A stretch of 64,000 nt of DNA from SHLQ01 sp964610745 (GTDB lineage Bacteria > Actinomycetota > Acidimicrobiia > Acidimicrobiales > SHLQ01), in the NCBI GenBank assembly GCA_964610745.1, contig CAZSYL010000012.1, forward strand, positions 13,480-77,479. Reading direction: 5' to 3'. Shown in pieces: positions 17,005-25,332 of this stretch (within the stretch, counting starts at the first letter, position 1; each line of letters starts with the position of its first letter). The notes beneath the pieces were generated by a model. It was not told where the DNA came from. It was given only the letters and a program-made list of their open reading frames with translations, and searched no databases. The translations under genes were made by a program, and so were the position numbers.

Positions 17005-17349
17005 ATGAGCCAAGTCGACAGTGAAGAGTCAGGATCGTTTGTTCGTTCCTACTTGCTCACCGGTGGACGCACGCGCAGTGATGCGGGTGACATCGCCGTT
17101 GAGGCAATGGTCGCCGTCACCGCTGGAAGCGAAATGCCGCGTGACGTAGACCTGGCACGAATCTACGAACTCTGTACTGAACCCAACTCAATTGCGGAGA
17201 TTTCCGCAAAGTGCTCGCTGCCCCTGGGCGTGGCGCGAGTCCTCGTCGCTGATCTCTGGGGTGCGGGAACCCTTGAGCTCCTCGAAACCACACGCTCTGA
17301 CGACATTGCAATTGTAAGGAGACTGCTCGATGGCATCCGAAAGCGTTAA
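17005..17349 (+). CDS. DUF742 winged-helix protein (CvnC-like)
   Basis: A 114-residue DUF742 protein, third gene of the conservon. The ATG at 17005 has GGAG nine bases upstream; a GTG at 16999 is in frame but only three bases from it. Family landmarks are FVRSYLLTGGRTRS, with the usual RPYxxTGGRT pattern, and a helix-turn-helix-like segment EPNSIAEISAKCSLPLGVARVLVADL. DUF742 proteins of conservons are thought to bind the GTPase or the kinase rather than DNA. Its 3' end overlaps the GTPase gene by 20 bases, implying coupled translation. Confidence 0.9.
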   Translation: MSQVDSEESGSFVRSYLLTGGRTRSDAGDIAVEAMVAVTAGSEMPRDVDLARIYELCTEPNSIAEISAKCSLPLGVARVLVADLWGAGTLELLETTRSDDIAIVRRLLDGIRKR

Positions 17350-18031
17350 CCAACCACGCCCGGTATCGGCGAAGGTCGTTATCTCGGGAGGCTTTGGCGT
17401 CGGCAAGACCACGTTCGTCAGCGCTGTGTCTGAGATTGCCCCGCTTCGCACCGAGGCCAAGATGACTAGTGCTGCGAGCGGCGTCGACGACGCTTCGTTC
17501 GTTCAGACGAAGACCAGCACCACCGTCGCCATGGACTTTGGCAAGATCACCGTCGACGAAGGCCTTGTGCTGTACGTCTTTGGCACTCCAGGCCAGGACC
17601 GCTTTGGCTTCATGTGGAACGACATCACCGCAGGTGCGCTCGGCGCATTGATTCTGGTCGACACTCGTCGTCTCGATGAATGCTTCAACGCAATCGACTT
17701 CTTCGAGTCTCGCAACGTACCGTTCATCATTGGACTCAACCAGTTCGATGGTGCTCCTGAGCACGACACTGAGGACATCCGAGAAGCGCTCGACCTCGAT
17801 CCGAACGTTCCGATCATCCGCACCGACGCCCGGACGCCTGACGATGCTCTCGACACGCTGGTACAGCTTCTGTCGCACATTCTCGAGAGTCTTTCGCAAG
17901 CTGCTGCGGCCGAAGTTGCCGAACCAGCGCCGGCTCACCATGTCCCCGAAGAGCGCGATGCTCCAGTCGTTACCGAGGACATGCGAAGCGCGGCAATGTC
18001 GGCGCTCGCTAGCGAACGCGGCGCTGCCTAG
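17330..18031 (+). CDS. conservon small GTPase (CvnD-like)
   Basis: A 233-residue Ras-like ATP/GTP-binding protein. The P-loop is GGFGVGKTTF, followed by TTVAMDFGKI, the G3 motif FGTPGQDRF and NQFD in place of NKxD, all typical of CvnD proteins. The last 50 residues are an Ala/Glu-rich extension beyond the G domain. The start overlaps the DUF742 gene by 20 bases. In Streptomyces, conservons influence development and metabolism through a GTPase switch whose state is thought to be set by the roadblock and kinase partners. This is the only complete conservon in the window. aroC follows 60 bases later and may share the transcript. Confidence 0.92.
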   Translation: MASESVNQPRPVSAKVVISGGFGVGKTTFVSAVSEIAPLRTEAKMTSAASGVDDASFVQTKTSTTVAMDFGKITVDEGLVLYVFGTPGQDRFGFMWNDITAGALGALILVDTRRLDECFNAIDFFESRNVPFIIGLNQFDGAPEHDTEDIREALDLDPNVPIIRTDARTPDDALDTLVQLLSHILESLSQAAAAEVAEPAPAHHVPEERDAPVVTEDMRSAAMSALASERGAA

Positions 18032-18091
18032 CAGCCCTATCCTCAGCACGGTCGACCAGCAGCAGGTCTCCGGCTGGATATCCTGACGATC

Positions 18092-19195
18092 GTGGGTAAT
18101 CACTTCGGTCATACTTTTCGGATCTCGACCTTTGGCGAGAGCCACGGCGGAGGCGTCGGCGTCGTCATCGATGGTCTCCCAGCCCGGCTCCCCATCGACG
18201 TTGATCACATCCAGAACGAGCTCGATCGTCGCCGTCCCGGACAGAGCCGGTTAACCACACAACGCCAAGAAGGCGACGCCGTCGAGATTCTCTCGGGCGT
18301 CGCTCAAGGCGCGTCCACGGGAGCTCCGCTTGCGATGCTCGTTCGCAATGGCGATGCTCGCCCGGGTGCCTATGACCACATGCGCGCGCTGTACCGGCCA
18401 TCTCATGCTGATTTTACCTACGACGCGAAATACGGGAACCGCACGATCGAGGGCGGAGGCCGTTCGAGCGCACGCGAGACGATCGGGCGCGTCGCGGCGG
18501 GCGCAGTCGCTATGCAACTTTTGGATGCGCTGGCCGACCGACGCGGCGTAGAGGGCGCAGAGATCATCTCGTGGGTCGACCAAGTCCACGATGTGCGTGC
18601 ATCTGTCGACGATGCTTCTGTCACCCGAGCGGACGTTGAAGCTGACCCGACGAGATGTGCTGACCCGGCTGCCGCGATCACCATGACGACAGCAATCGAA
18701 CAGGCCCGCAAGGACGGAGACTCGCTCGGCGGTATCGTCCGTACGGTTGTGCGCAATGTCACCGCCGGCCTCGGCGAGCCCGTGTTCGACCGCCTTGAAG
18801 CCGACTTAGCTAAGGCCATGTTGTCGCTGCCCGCTACCAAGGGCTTCGACATCGGCAGTGGCTTTGCGGCTACGCAGATGACCGGGCTCACACACAACGA
18901 TCCTTTTGTTCCCGGCCCCGATGGCAGCCCTATTACGTCGAGCAACAACTCTGGAGGAGTCCAGGGAGGCATCAGCAACGGACAACCACTGTTGATGCGT
19001 ACAGTTTTCAAGCCAACAGCCACGATCTCTTCAGAGCAGAACACCGTCACCGTCGACGGTGATGCGACCACGTTGGCAGCCAAAGGACGCCACGACCCGT
19101 GTGTGCTACCTCGTGCGGTGCCGATGGTCGACGCTATGACCGCGCTGGTGTTGGCCGATCATGAACTCCGTCAGCTCAAACACACGATTTTGTAA
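18092..19195 (+). CDS. aroC: chorismate synthase
   Basis: A 367-residue chorismate synthase, converting 5-enolpyruvylshikimate-3-phosphate to chorismate with reduced FMN. The start is GTG at 18092. Signatures are FGESHGGGVGVVIDG near the N-terminus, GNRTIEGGGRSSARETIGRVAAG-type sequence in the middle (shown in part: EGGGRSSARETIGRVAAGA), and the C-terminal GRHDPCVLPRAVPM. It lies alone between the conservon and the convergent M15 peptidase; aroB and aroK are not adjacent, while the preceding pathway step (aroA) lies at 35-37 kb in the window. Confidence 0.95.
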   Translation: MGNHFGHTFRISTFGESHGGGVGVVIDGLPARLPIDVDHIQNELDRRRPGQSRLTTQRQEGDAVEILSGVAQGASTGAPLAMLVRNGDARPGAYDHMRALYRPSHADFTYDAKYGNRTIEGGGRSSARETIGRVAAGAVAMQLLDALADRRGVEGAEIISWVDQVHDVRASVDDASVTRADVEADPTRCADPAAAITMTTAIEQARKDGDSLGGIVRTVVRNVTAGLGEPVFDRLEADLAKAMLSLPATKGFDIGSGFAATQMTGLTHNDPFVPGPDGSPITSSNNSGGVQGGISNGQPLLMRTVFKPTATISSEQNTVTVDGDATTLAAKGRHDPCVLPRAVPMVDAMTALVLADHELRQLKHTIL

Positions 19196-19238
19196 CACGA
19201 GTACTTGAGCGGCAATAGCCCCACGCCTGCCGCGAGGG

Positions 19239-20279
19239 CTATCTGCCATTGGCGGAGAAGTGTTGCCAGTCCTTGACCGTGTTCCAGTCGCCGCCCCAGC
19301 CCCAGCCAATCTCAGCGAAGGCAGCTGTAACGGCGTCACCTGGGTAGATGCCGCCAGTCACCTGCACCGAGCGGTCGACAAACGCTGCGCCGCCGGGAGG
19401 AAACACCCCTGAATCGGTGACGAACGGGTTTTGTAGCGGGTTGATGTCGACCGCTGCACCAAATGCGTGGTTCGACCACACGCCGGGTCTTGCCGCAATC
19501 TCGCGACAGTTGAACGCCGAGGTGTTGTTAGCGGCCATCGACAAATCGTCGTCGCCGGCAAAGGCATCGACAAGTTCCATACGTTCGATCGGGAACTGAG
19601 CATCGAACAGCCGTGAGAAGACCTGCACCATGTCGTCGGCGTGATCTTCGTGAACAACCAGCTCGCCTGCGCTGATCGAACCGTTAAAGTTCCAGTAGTT
19701 CAGCGTGATAATTCTGAGCTCATCCAACCCGACCGGACAACCTTCGCGCCAGGAGTGAACCATTCGCTCAGCGATCGGTCCCGAGATGCGGAAGATCGCG
19801 GCCGAAAACTGCGGACCGGTCGGAGTGGACGCAACAGCGGCTGTTGTGGTCGTCGACGTGGTTGTGGAGCTTGTGGTCGACGAACTCGACGACGTGGTTG
19901 TTGGGGTCGAGCTCGCTGGCGCGGAATCGGCACCGCCCTCTACCGGAGCGGGTTCCGCGGCCACAGGAGCGTCGGTTTGCGCGGCATCTTCGCTAGTCGG
20001 CACCGACGTCGTGTCGGAGTGCTCCACCTCAGATGTCGAGGTCGTCTCGGCAACATCTTGTTGCGTCGTCGATGTCTCGCTCGACGCGGCCACCGAGGTC
20101 GACGAATCGGACGATTCAGAGCCCACCTCGACGGTGGTCGAGGTGGCTTCAACCGTGGTGTCTGAGTCAGATTCACCTTGAGCGTCGAGCGCAACATTGC
20201 TCGATCCCGAGCTGCAGGCAGCCAAGATCAGCGCTCCGCCCGCGAGACACAGCCTCAGAGTGCACCGACTACTGCGCAA
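19239..20279 (-). CDS. M15 family D,D-/L,D-carboxypeptidase-like lipoprotein
   Basis: A 346-residue exported peptidase. TTG at 20279 is preferred because AGGTGA lies 8 bases upstream; GTG at 20291 and a start at 20351 are in frame but overlap merR more. A hydrophobic segment ends in the lipobox LILAAC. It is followed by about 120 residues rich in Ser, Thr, Glu and Val, probably a cell-wall spanning linker. The C-terminal domain has the M15 zinc motifs NHAFGAAVDINP (SNHAFGAAVD) and DWQHFS, so it probably trims peptidoglycan stem peptides. The start overlaps the 3' end of merR by 11 bases, suggesting coupled translation. Confidence 0.83.
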   Translation of the reverse strand: MRSSRCTLRLCLAGGALILAACSSGSSNVALDAQGESDSDTTVEATSTTVEVGSESSDSSTSVAASSETSTTQQDVAETTSTSEVEHSDTTSVPTSEDAAQTDAPVAAEPAPVEGGADSAPASSTPTTTSSSSSTTSSTTTSTTTTAAVASTPTGPQFSAAIFRISGPIAERMVHSWREGCPVGLDELRIITLNYWNFNGSISAGELVVHEDHADDMVQVFSRLFDAQFPIERMELVDAFAGDDDLSMAANNTSAFNCREIAARPGVWSNHAFGAAVDINPLQNPFVTDSGVFPPGGAAFVDRSVQVTGGIYPGDAVTAAFAEIGWGWGGDWNTVKDWQHFSANGR

Positions 20280-20748
20280 GCGCTGTATCACCTGTGTCGA
20301 CGGAGCGATCCGCAGACGGAAAGAGTTCGATGATCTTCTCATCGAGCTCATCTACCACACCGCTGAGCGGCAGAATGTTCAGTACGCCCTGACCATTGGC
20401 GAGCAGGTCGATGACCTCTTCTCCGCTACGAACCAGGGTTGGTTGGTTGCCATTGACGACGAGGTTCGCAGTGGCGACATCCTCACCCAGTTCATCTTGA
20501 AGGTACGCGAACACTTCGCGGACCTGCTCGAGACGAATCCCTGAATCGAGGAGGTTCTTGACGACCTTGAGTTCGAGCAGGTTGCGGTAGCTGTACAGGC
20601 GACGCGAACCACTGCCGGCAGCATCGGTGAGCGAAGGTCGGATCAGGTCCGTTCGAGCCCAGTAGTCGAGCTGCCGATACGTGATACCCACGATCTCCGC
20701 AGTCTTCTTTCCGCTGTATCCGACCTGCTCATCTACCCGGTTGCTCAT
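20269..20748 (-). CDS. MerR family transcriptional regulator
   Basis: A 159-residue MerR-type regulator. The winged helix-turn-helix is at residues 10-80: KKTAEIVGITYRQLDYWART, then SRRLYSYRNLLELKVVKNLL. A coiled segment (GIRLEQVREVFAYLQDE) leads to a C-terminal domain without obvious metal-binding cysteines. The ATG at 20748 has GAGGGG seven bases upstream. Gene order with the bifunctional nuclease, FHA protein and pgsA on the same strand resembles mycobacterial Rv1827-Rv1830, where MerR proteins flank garA. A 14-bp palindrome at 20783-20796 could be its own operator. Confidence 0.9.
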   Translation of the reverse strand: MSNRVDEQVGYSGKKTAEIVGITYRQLDYWARTDLIRPSLTDAAGSGSRRLYSYRNLLELKVVKNLLDSGIRLEQVREVFAYLQDELGEDVATANLVVNGNQPTLVRSGEEVIDLLANGQGVLNILPLSGVVDELDEKIIELFPSADRSVDTGDTALAQ

Positions 20749-20782
20749 ACTGTTGCCCCTCGACCTGACTACCTCGGTGAAA

Positions 20783-20796
20783 TTACGATGACGTAA
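20783..20796. promoter_or_regulatory. 14-bp palindrome upstream of merR
   Basis: A perfect inverted repeat TTACG-ATGA-CGTAA lies 35 bases upstream of the MerR start, in the 112-base gap between merR and the nuclease gene. A TTGACG hexamer occurs nearby on the minus strand, but no good -10 at normal spacing was found. MerR regulators often bind such dyads in their own promoters. The link to this MerR is inference. Confidence 0.35.
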
Positions 20797-20860
20797 CCCT
20801 AGAGAATCGTCAAGGTGCGGTCAATCACCCTCAGCGAACTTCTTCGCGCGGACCGCGCGA

Positions 20861-21364
20861 CTACGCGAAGTCTTCCGGGTTGACCGAATCGAGGAAATCC
20901 TTGAAGTCTTCGACGACTTCTGCCTCTTCCTCGGGCACATCGGGGGTGTCGCTGTACCCGACCTCGGCGAGGAGCTCGTCCTCGGCAAAGATTGGAGCTC
21001 CGAGACGAACGGCGAGTGCGATGGCATCGGATGGTCGGGCGGACATGACCTTTGCCTCGCCGGGCGCACGCATGTGCAGCTCGGCAAAGAACGTGCGCTC
21101 ACGGAGTTCGGTAATGACTACTCGCTCGACCTGAACGTTCATGGCTTCGAGTGCTTGGGCGAACAGATCGTGGGTCATTGGCCGGGGAGGTTCAACCCCT
21201 TCGTGGGCCAGTGCAATAGCCGTTGCCTCAGGTCCACCGATGAAGATCGGCAGCATGAGTTCAGCGTCGTTGGATTCGCCATCGTCGTCGAGCGCTCGTA
21301 GCAACACGATCGGCGTGTTGCTGGGCAGCTCTACTCGAACCCCAACAAGCTCCATGGCCTTCAT
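20861..21364 (-). CDS. bifunctional nuclease family protein (DUF151)
   Basis: A 167-residue protein of the bifunctional nuclease family (Pfam DUF151/BFN_dom), related to mycobacterial Rv1829. ATG at 21364 has AGGAG six bases upstream. Characteristic segments are LPIFIGGPEATAIALA, TYFAEL-like TFFAELHMRAP, and SARPSDAIALAVRLGAPIF. Plant members have nuclease activity; the bacterial role is unclear. The C-terminal 25 residues are strongly acidic (PEEEAEVVEDFKDFLD). It lies between merR and the FHA gene, a synteny conserved in actinobacteria. Confidence 0.92.
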   Translation of the reverse strand: MKAMELVGVRVELPSNTPIVLLRALDDDGESNDAELMLPIFIGGPEATAIALAHEGVEPPRPMTHDLFAQALEAMNVQVERVVITELRERTFFAELHMRAPGEAKVMSARPSDAIALAVRLGAPIFAEDELLAEVGYSDTPDVPEEEAEVVEDFKDFLDSVNPEDFA

Positions 21365-21423
21365 CGACTGCTCCTGTGCGCTCGTGGTCCCGTCATATCG
21401 AGCCTATCGGTCCTTGTCGATCC

Positions 21424-21912
21424 CTACTGGTCGCTCTGCCCGGTTCCGTGAAAGAAGATGAGCTTGAACCGCCCGATTTGCAACTCGTCGCCATCGACGA
21501 GTTCCTCGTCGTCGACAAGTTCTTTGTTGATGTAGGTGCCGTTTAGCGAGCCCACATCCCGAGCGCGATACCTGGCGCCATCGTGGGAAATCTCGACGTG
21601 ACGACGAGACACTGTCACATCGTCGAGGAAGATATCGCTTTCGGGGTGACGCCCAGCGGTGATCACATCGGAATCAAGCGCATAACGAGACCCGCTTTTG
21701 GGTCCTTCATCGACGACGAGAAGCCCGACGCTTTCGTCGAAGCCTTCGCGGTCGGCCTGGTGCGAAATCGTTTCGGCTTCGTCGGCTACCTCGACGACGG
21801 ATAGGGCTTCGGTCTTGGCATCAGGTCCGCCGCCAATACGCTCGCCGCAAGATGAGCAGAAGTTCGCGCCAAAGTCATTCTTGTGCGTGCATGATGGACA
21901 TATACGTTCCAT
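21424..21912 (-). CDS. zinc-ribbon FHA domain protein (GarA-like)
   Basis: A 162-residue protein with an N-terminal zinc ribbon (ICPSCTHKNDFGANFCSSCG, residues 3-22) and a C-terminal FHA domain. Phosphothreonine-binding residues are all present: AGRHPESD, VSRRHVEI and DVGSLNGTYIN. ATG at 21912 has GGAAG five bases upstream. Mycobacterial GarA and corynebacterial OdhI carry an ETT phospho-switch before the FHA domain that controls 2-oxoglutarate dehydrogenase. I see no ETT motif here; a linker with TEALSVVEVADEAET replaces it. The gene position (next to nuclease and merR) is that of garA, so it may bind phosphorylated partners without the GarA switch. Confidence 0.9.
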   Translation of the reverse strand: MERICPSCTHKNDFGANFCSSCGERIGGGPDAKTEALSVVEVADEAETISHQADREGFDESVGLLVVDEGPKSGSRYALDSDVITAGRHPESDIFLDDVTVSRRHVEISHDGARYRARDVGSLNGTYINKELVDDEELVDGDELQIGRFKLIFFHGTGQSDQ

Positions 21913-21992
21913 GGTCACTTCCAAAGCGGCATAGTCAACAATCGCGAAGTGTAGTCACCCACGCTGACAAGGCCTAGACCGACCGATCGGAA

Positions 21993-22610
21993 TCAGTCTT
22001 TCGAATCGGCGAGTTGGCGCAGCGCCTTCCGAGCGATCGGGCCGTACTCAAAGGCTGAGTACCACGAGATCGCGAGCCCCGGGATGCCAACGACCCAGCC
22101 GAGGATGCGCAGAACCTCCGCGCCCTGCACGTCGGACGCTCCACCGAGCAGGAGCGGGTAGGCAAAGAGAAGAAAGAATGTGGCTGTCTTGCCCCACCAG
22201 GTCACGTCGAACCGTTCGACACCCACCACGCCGAGACCGACCGCGACGAGTGTGACAAGGCCCTCACGCAGAAGCGTGAGCAACGCAAAGACCCACGGCA
22301 CGGAGCCATCGATCCAAGTCGAGATGATCGCGGTGAGCATCAGGAGACGGTCCGCGGTCGGATCGAGCAGCTTGCCTAGCTCGCTGACCTGATTAAATTT
22401 CCGAGCAAACCAACCATCGACCCAGTCGGTCGATCCAAGAACCGCCAGCAAGATCGCAGCACCCGCCCGGTCGTCGAGACCAAACAGGATCCAGACAAAG
22501 ACAGGTACGCACAAAAGCCGAACGAATGAGAACGCATTCGGCACGGTAAACGGACGCCATTCGACAGGCTCGCCGGCACTGTTCCCGTCTATCAACTTTT
22601 GAAACATCAC
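21993..22610 (-). CDS. pgsA: CDP-diacylglycerol-glycerol-3-phosphate 3-phosphatidyltransferase
   Basis: A 205-residue membrane enzyme of the CDP-alcohol phosphatidyltransferase family. The active-site motif DG-x2-AR-x8-G-x3-D-x3-D is seen from VDGWFAR to LLDPTADR. Four to five hydrophobic segments are visible. Phosphatidylglycerophosphate synthase is the most likely activity, because this gene neighbours the garA-type cluster as pgsA2 does in mycobacteria; another CDP-alcohol acceptor cannot be ruled out. The start at 22610 (or the second Met at 22607) is 64 bases from the divergent HIT gene. Confidence 0.85.
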   Translation of the reverse strand: MMFQKLIDGNSAGEPVEWRPFTVPNAFSFVRLLCVPVFVWILFGLDDRAGAAILLAVLGSTDWVDGWFARKFNQVSELGKLLDPTADRLLMLTAIISTWIDGSVPWVFALLTLLREGLVTLVAVGLGVVGVERFDVTWWGKTATFFLLFAYPLLLGGASDVQGAEVLRILGWVVGIPGLAISWYSAFEYGPIARKALRQLADSKD

Positions 22611-22674
22611 CGCCAGCGTAGCGCCACGTGCTGCTGTGGTAGAAGCGCTGACATTTCGGCCTTAACCTGACTGC

Positions 22675-23100
22675 ATGGCGTCAATTTTCTCACGCATTAT
22701 CGATGGCGACATTCCTTCGCGGATGATCTGGGAGGACGAGGAATGTGTTGCCTTTCTCGATGTCCGCCCGCTCGCTCCTGGTCACGTCCTAGTAGTCCCA
22801 CGACAGGAGACCGATCAGTGGACCGACCTCGGCTCGGCAGTCGCCTCTCACATGACCGAGGTGGCCCACGCCATAGGGCGAGCCCAGATGAAGGTCTTCT
22901 CCCCCGCTCGAATCGGCATGGTTATCGCAGGGTTTGAAGTTCCTCATGCACATATGCATGTCGTCCCGATCAACTCAATGTCAGATCTCGACTTTGCTCT
23001 GGCCAACCCCAACCCTGATCAGTCAGTGCTTGACGATCAGCTCACCCAGCTCCGTGATGCGCTGAGCTCGGCTGGTCACTCTGCAATTTCTCGTCGATAG
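22675..23100 (+). CDS. HIT family nucleotide hydrolase
   Basis: A 141-residue histidine triad protein. The triad is PHAHMHVVPI near residue 96, preceded by IFSRIIDGDIPSRMIWED and APGHVLVVPR. HIT proteins cleave the phosphoramidate or anhydride bond of AMP derivatives; this resembles the Hint/HinT-like group with an adenylylated-substrate role. The 3' end overlaps the convergent DUF2079 gene by 25 bases. It is divergent from pgsA with 64 bases between starts. Confidence 0.92.
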   Translation: MASIFSRIIDGDIPSRMIWEDEECVAFLDVRPLAPGHVLVVPRQETDQWTDLGSAVASHMTEVAHAIGRAQMKVFSPARIGMVIAGFEVPHAHMHVVPINSMSDLDFALANPNPDQSVLDDQLTQLRDALSSAGHSAISRR

Positions 23101-24611
23101 AGAATCACACTGCCGAACTGGTCCTCGACCTCGTAGTCGAGCGCAACGACGACCGCGTTGAAGTCGAAGAAACCCGTTGCGGTCCAGGTCTCGTCGGCCA
23201 CATCGACAATCAACACTTCCGAACGAAATGCCGGATCGCCGGTCTTGTAGACGTCGAGACCTTGCGGGAACTCGAGCAGTGAAGTTCGTTCTGTCAGCAG
23301 CGGGAGCGCACGTGCAATGGCAGTAACCGAGTCCCCGGGTTCCACCAATTCGGCTGCAGCGATCACATCGAGATCGTTCGTGGTCCTGATCCCCCAGTCC
23401 CACGGGTTGTTGTACAGGCTGCTACCTGAGGCAAAGAGAAAGAACGCACCGCTCGCGACCAGCACTCCACCGAGCAGTCGCAGGCTCACGAATACTCGCT
23501 GGACCGACGGCCGTCCTACTGCTCGTAGGGCAAAAGCCGACGCGATCGGAAGGAACGCCAGCGCTGCGACGTCCTGCTGTGCGTTGAGAAACTCACCCTG
23601 TGGAATCGCAGCGAGAAAGCTGAACGCTCCAAACAACACCAGCGGCAGTTGAAAACGAGGCCGGATGACCGGAAGGAAGAGCCACGGCGCAAACAGGATC
23701 AAAAGCTTGGTGAAGTTCTCCTCGGCAAAGAAGTCCGACAGAACCTGAACCGGGTTGGTCAACATGCCCCACAGGATGGCGACCGGGCCATCGCCGTAGG
23801 TGGCGAAGGCATCTTCGAAAGCAAACTCGCCGCCGGCGAGATCCGCATTGAACACGAGCAACGCAAGGGCCGCCCACAGCGCTCCGAGACCAGCGGTGAC
23901 CCGACCTGCCCGTGTACGACCCTCGATGGCCAGCAACCCACCGAGCCCAATGACCACGAGTCCAAGGTCGGACCGAGTCGATAGAGCAAACGCCACCATC
24001 AACCCGTAGCGAATCCAGTGTTTGTCCTGGCTGAACAAGTACGCCCACAAGAAGGCGGGTACGGACAGTGCTTCGGGGTGGAACTCGCTGAGGTTCAGGT
24101 TGTGGAGCTGCGGTTGCAATCCGTACGCCGTTGCGAGCACGAGCGCGCTCTCGACCCCATGGTCGAGCACTCCTCGAGAAATCCGCCACAACGGTACGAC
24201 AGCGATAGCTAATGCAGCTGCCTGCAGGGTGAGCAGGAGAGGTCCGGCGGGAACGACGGTACCGACCTGAGCGATCGGCCACATGATGAGCGAGAACTGC
24301 CCTTCGAAAAGGTTTCGCCCCGTCAGCGTGACGAAAGGGTCCTGATTTTCGCCGACCAGCCACATCCCTTGCATCCAGGACGCGAGTTCCGAACCCAGTT
24401 CGAGACTACGAAAGCGCGCTAGGGCCAAACCTTCAAAGATGATGAACAAGATGATCGCAATCGCCCAGGGGATAGCCCGGTCGGGTCCCCTGCCCTCGAG
24501 GCGGGCCTGCCAACGGAGCCCGAAGTTACGCATCGAACGAATCAGGTCCGATTCCACAAAGCTGGTCGCGTTTCGCGCCGAGGTCGATGAGGTCGTAGAG
24601 GTCGTGGTCAT
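23076..24611 (-). CDS. DUF2079 family polytopic membrane protein
   Basis: A 511-residue membrane protein of the DUF2079 family, which resembles GT-C glycosyltransferases. After a Ser/Thr-rich cytoplasmic N-tail there are about ten hydrophobic segments from residue 48 to 415, then a 100-residue soluble C-terminal region. Landmarks are LGSELASWMQGMW, LNLSEFHPEALSVPAFLWAY, which has the HPE motif typical of the family, and STRSDLGLVVIGLGG. No reaction is established. It starts 4 bases after the end of the SRAP gene, so the two are co-transcribed, and overlaps the convergent HIT gene by 25 bases. Confidence 0.85.
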   Translation of the reverse strand: MTTTSTTSSTSARNATSFVESDLIRSMRNFGLRWQARLEGRGPDRAIPWAIAIILFIIFEGLALARFRSLELGSELASWMQGMWLVGENQDPFVTLTGRNLFEGQFSLIMWPIAQVGTVVPAGPLLLTLQAAALAIAVVPLWRISRGVLDHGVESALVLATAYGLQPQLHNLNLSEFHPEALSVPAFLWAYLFSQDKHWIRYGLMVAFALSTRSDLGLVVIGLGGLLAIEGRTRAGRVTAGLGALWAALALLVFNADLAGGEFAFEDAFATYGDGPVAILWGMLTNPVQVLSDFFAEENFTKLLILFAPWLFLPVIRPRFQLPLVLFGAFSFLAAIPQGEFLNAQQDVAALAFLPIASAFALRAVGRPSVQRVFVSLRLLGGVLVASGAFFLFASGSSLYNNPWDWGIRTTNDLDVIAAAELVEPGDSVTAIARALPLLTERTSLLEFPQGLDVYKTGDPAFRSEVLIVDVADETWTATGFFDFNAVVVALDYEVEDQFGSVILYRREIAE

Positions 24612-24615
24612 CGTG

Positions 24616-25314
24616 CTAGAGGCCTGCGACCGGCTCGAGAAGCGACGGGTCGTTGTTCTTCACGCTGTTGACGCTATCGGAGACGGCATAGGCGGTGAGA
24701 AGCGAGTCGGGAGCGGGCACGAGCAGGCGTTGCAACTCAGCTGCGTCTTGCTGGTCGGGGTCGAGCCACTCCTCCCAATCTGGCGGAGCGAGCAACACCG
24801 GCATCCGGTTGTGAATCGGCGACATCATGTCGTTGGCTTCGGTGGTGATGATCGTGCAGGTATGGATCTCGCGAAGCCCCTCGGCATCGGTCCAACGTTC
24901 GTGCAGCCCAGCGAAGGCCAAAGGGTCGCCATCGGCGCGATGGATGAACATCGGTTGCTTGGTCGGCTTGGCACCGTCAACTCCTGCAAGCTTCTGCCAT
25001 TCGTAGAAGCCGTCGGCGGTCACGATGCAACGTCTTCGAGAGAACGCAGAACGAAACGAGTTCTTCGTTGCGACCGTCTCGCCCCTGGCATTGATCATCT
25101 TCGAACCAATTCGGAGGTCCTTGGCCCATCGAGGGACCAGGCCCCACCGCAGATAGTCGAGATGACGCTTGCCGTCGCGAACTCGAATGGTCGGGACGTC
25201 ACGGGTGGGTGCGACGTTGTAGTCAGCGGCGAGATCGGATTCGATCGGTGCTTCTGCGCCGAAGTACGCGGCGAGCTGGTCAGAGGTTGATGTCGAAGCA
25301 AAGCGGCCGCACAC
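24616..25314 (-). CDS. SOS response-associated peptidase (SRAP/YedK/HMCES)
   Basis: A 232-residue SRAP protein, which forms a thiazolidine crosslink with abasic sites in single-stranded DNA and so shields them. The catalytic Cys is residue 2 (MCGRFA), exposed after Met removal. Asn and Arg are in SKMINARGET, Glu in GFYEWQKL and His in SPIHNRMPVLL. All residues needed for activity are present. The gene stop lies 4 bases before the DUF2079 gene. In other bacteria SRAP genes are often near DNA-repair genes; here a LigD-type polymerase lies 2.6 kb away. Confidence 0.93.
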   Translation of the reverse strand: MCGRFASTSTSDQLAAYFGAEAPIESDLAADYNVAPTRDVPTIRVRDGKRHLDYLRWGLVPRWAKDLRIGSKMINARGETVATKNSFRSAFSRRRCIVTADGFYEWQKLAGVDGAKPTKQPMFIHRADGDPLAFAGLHERWTDAEGLREIHTCTIITTEANDMMSPIHNRMPVLLAPPDWEEWLDPDQQDAAELQRLLVPAPDSLLTAYAVSDSVNSVKNNDPSLLEPVAGL

Positions 25315-25332
25315 CGGGCACAGCCTAGTTGC

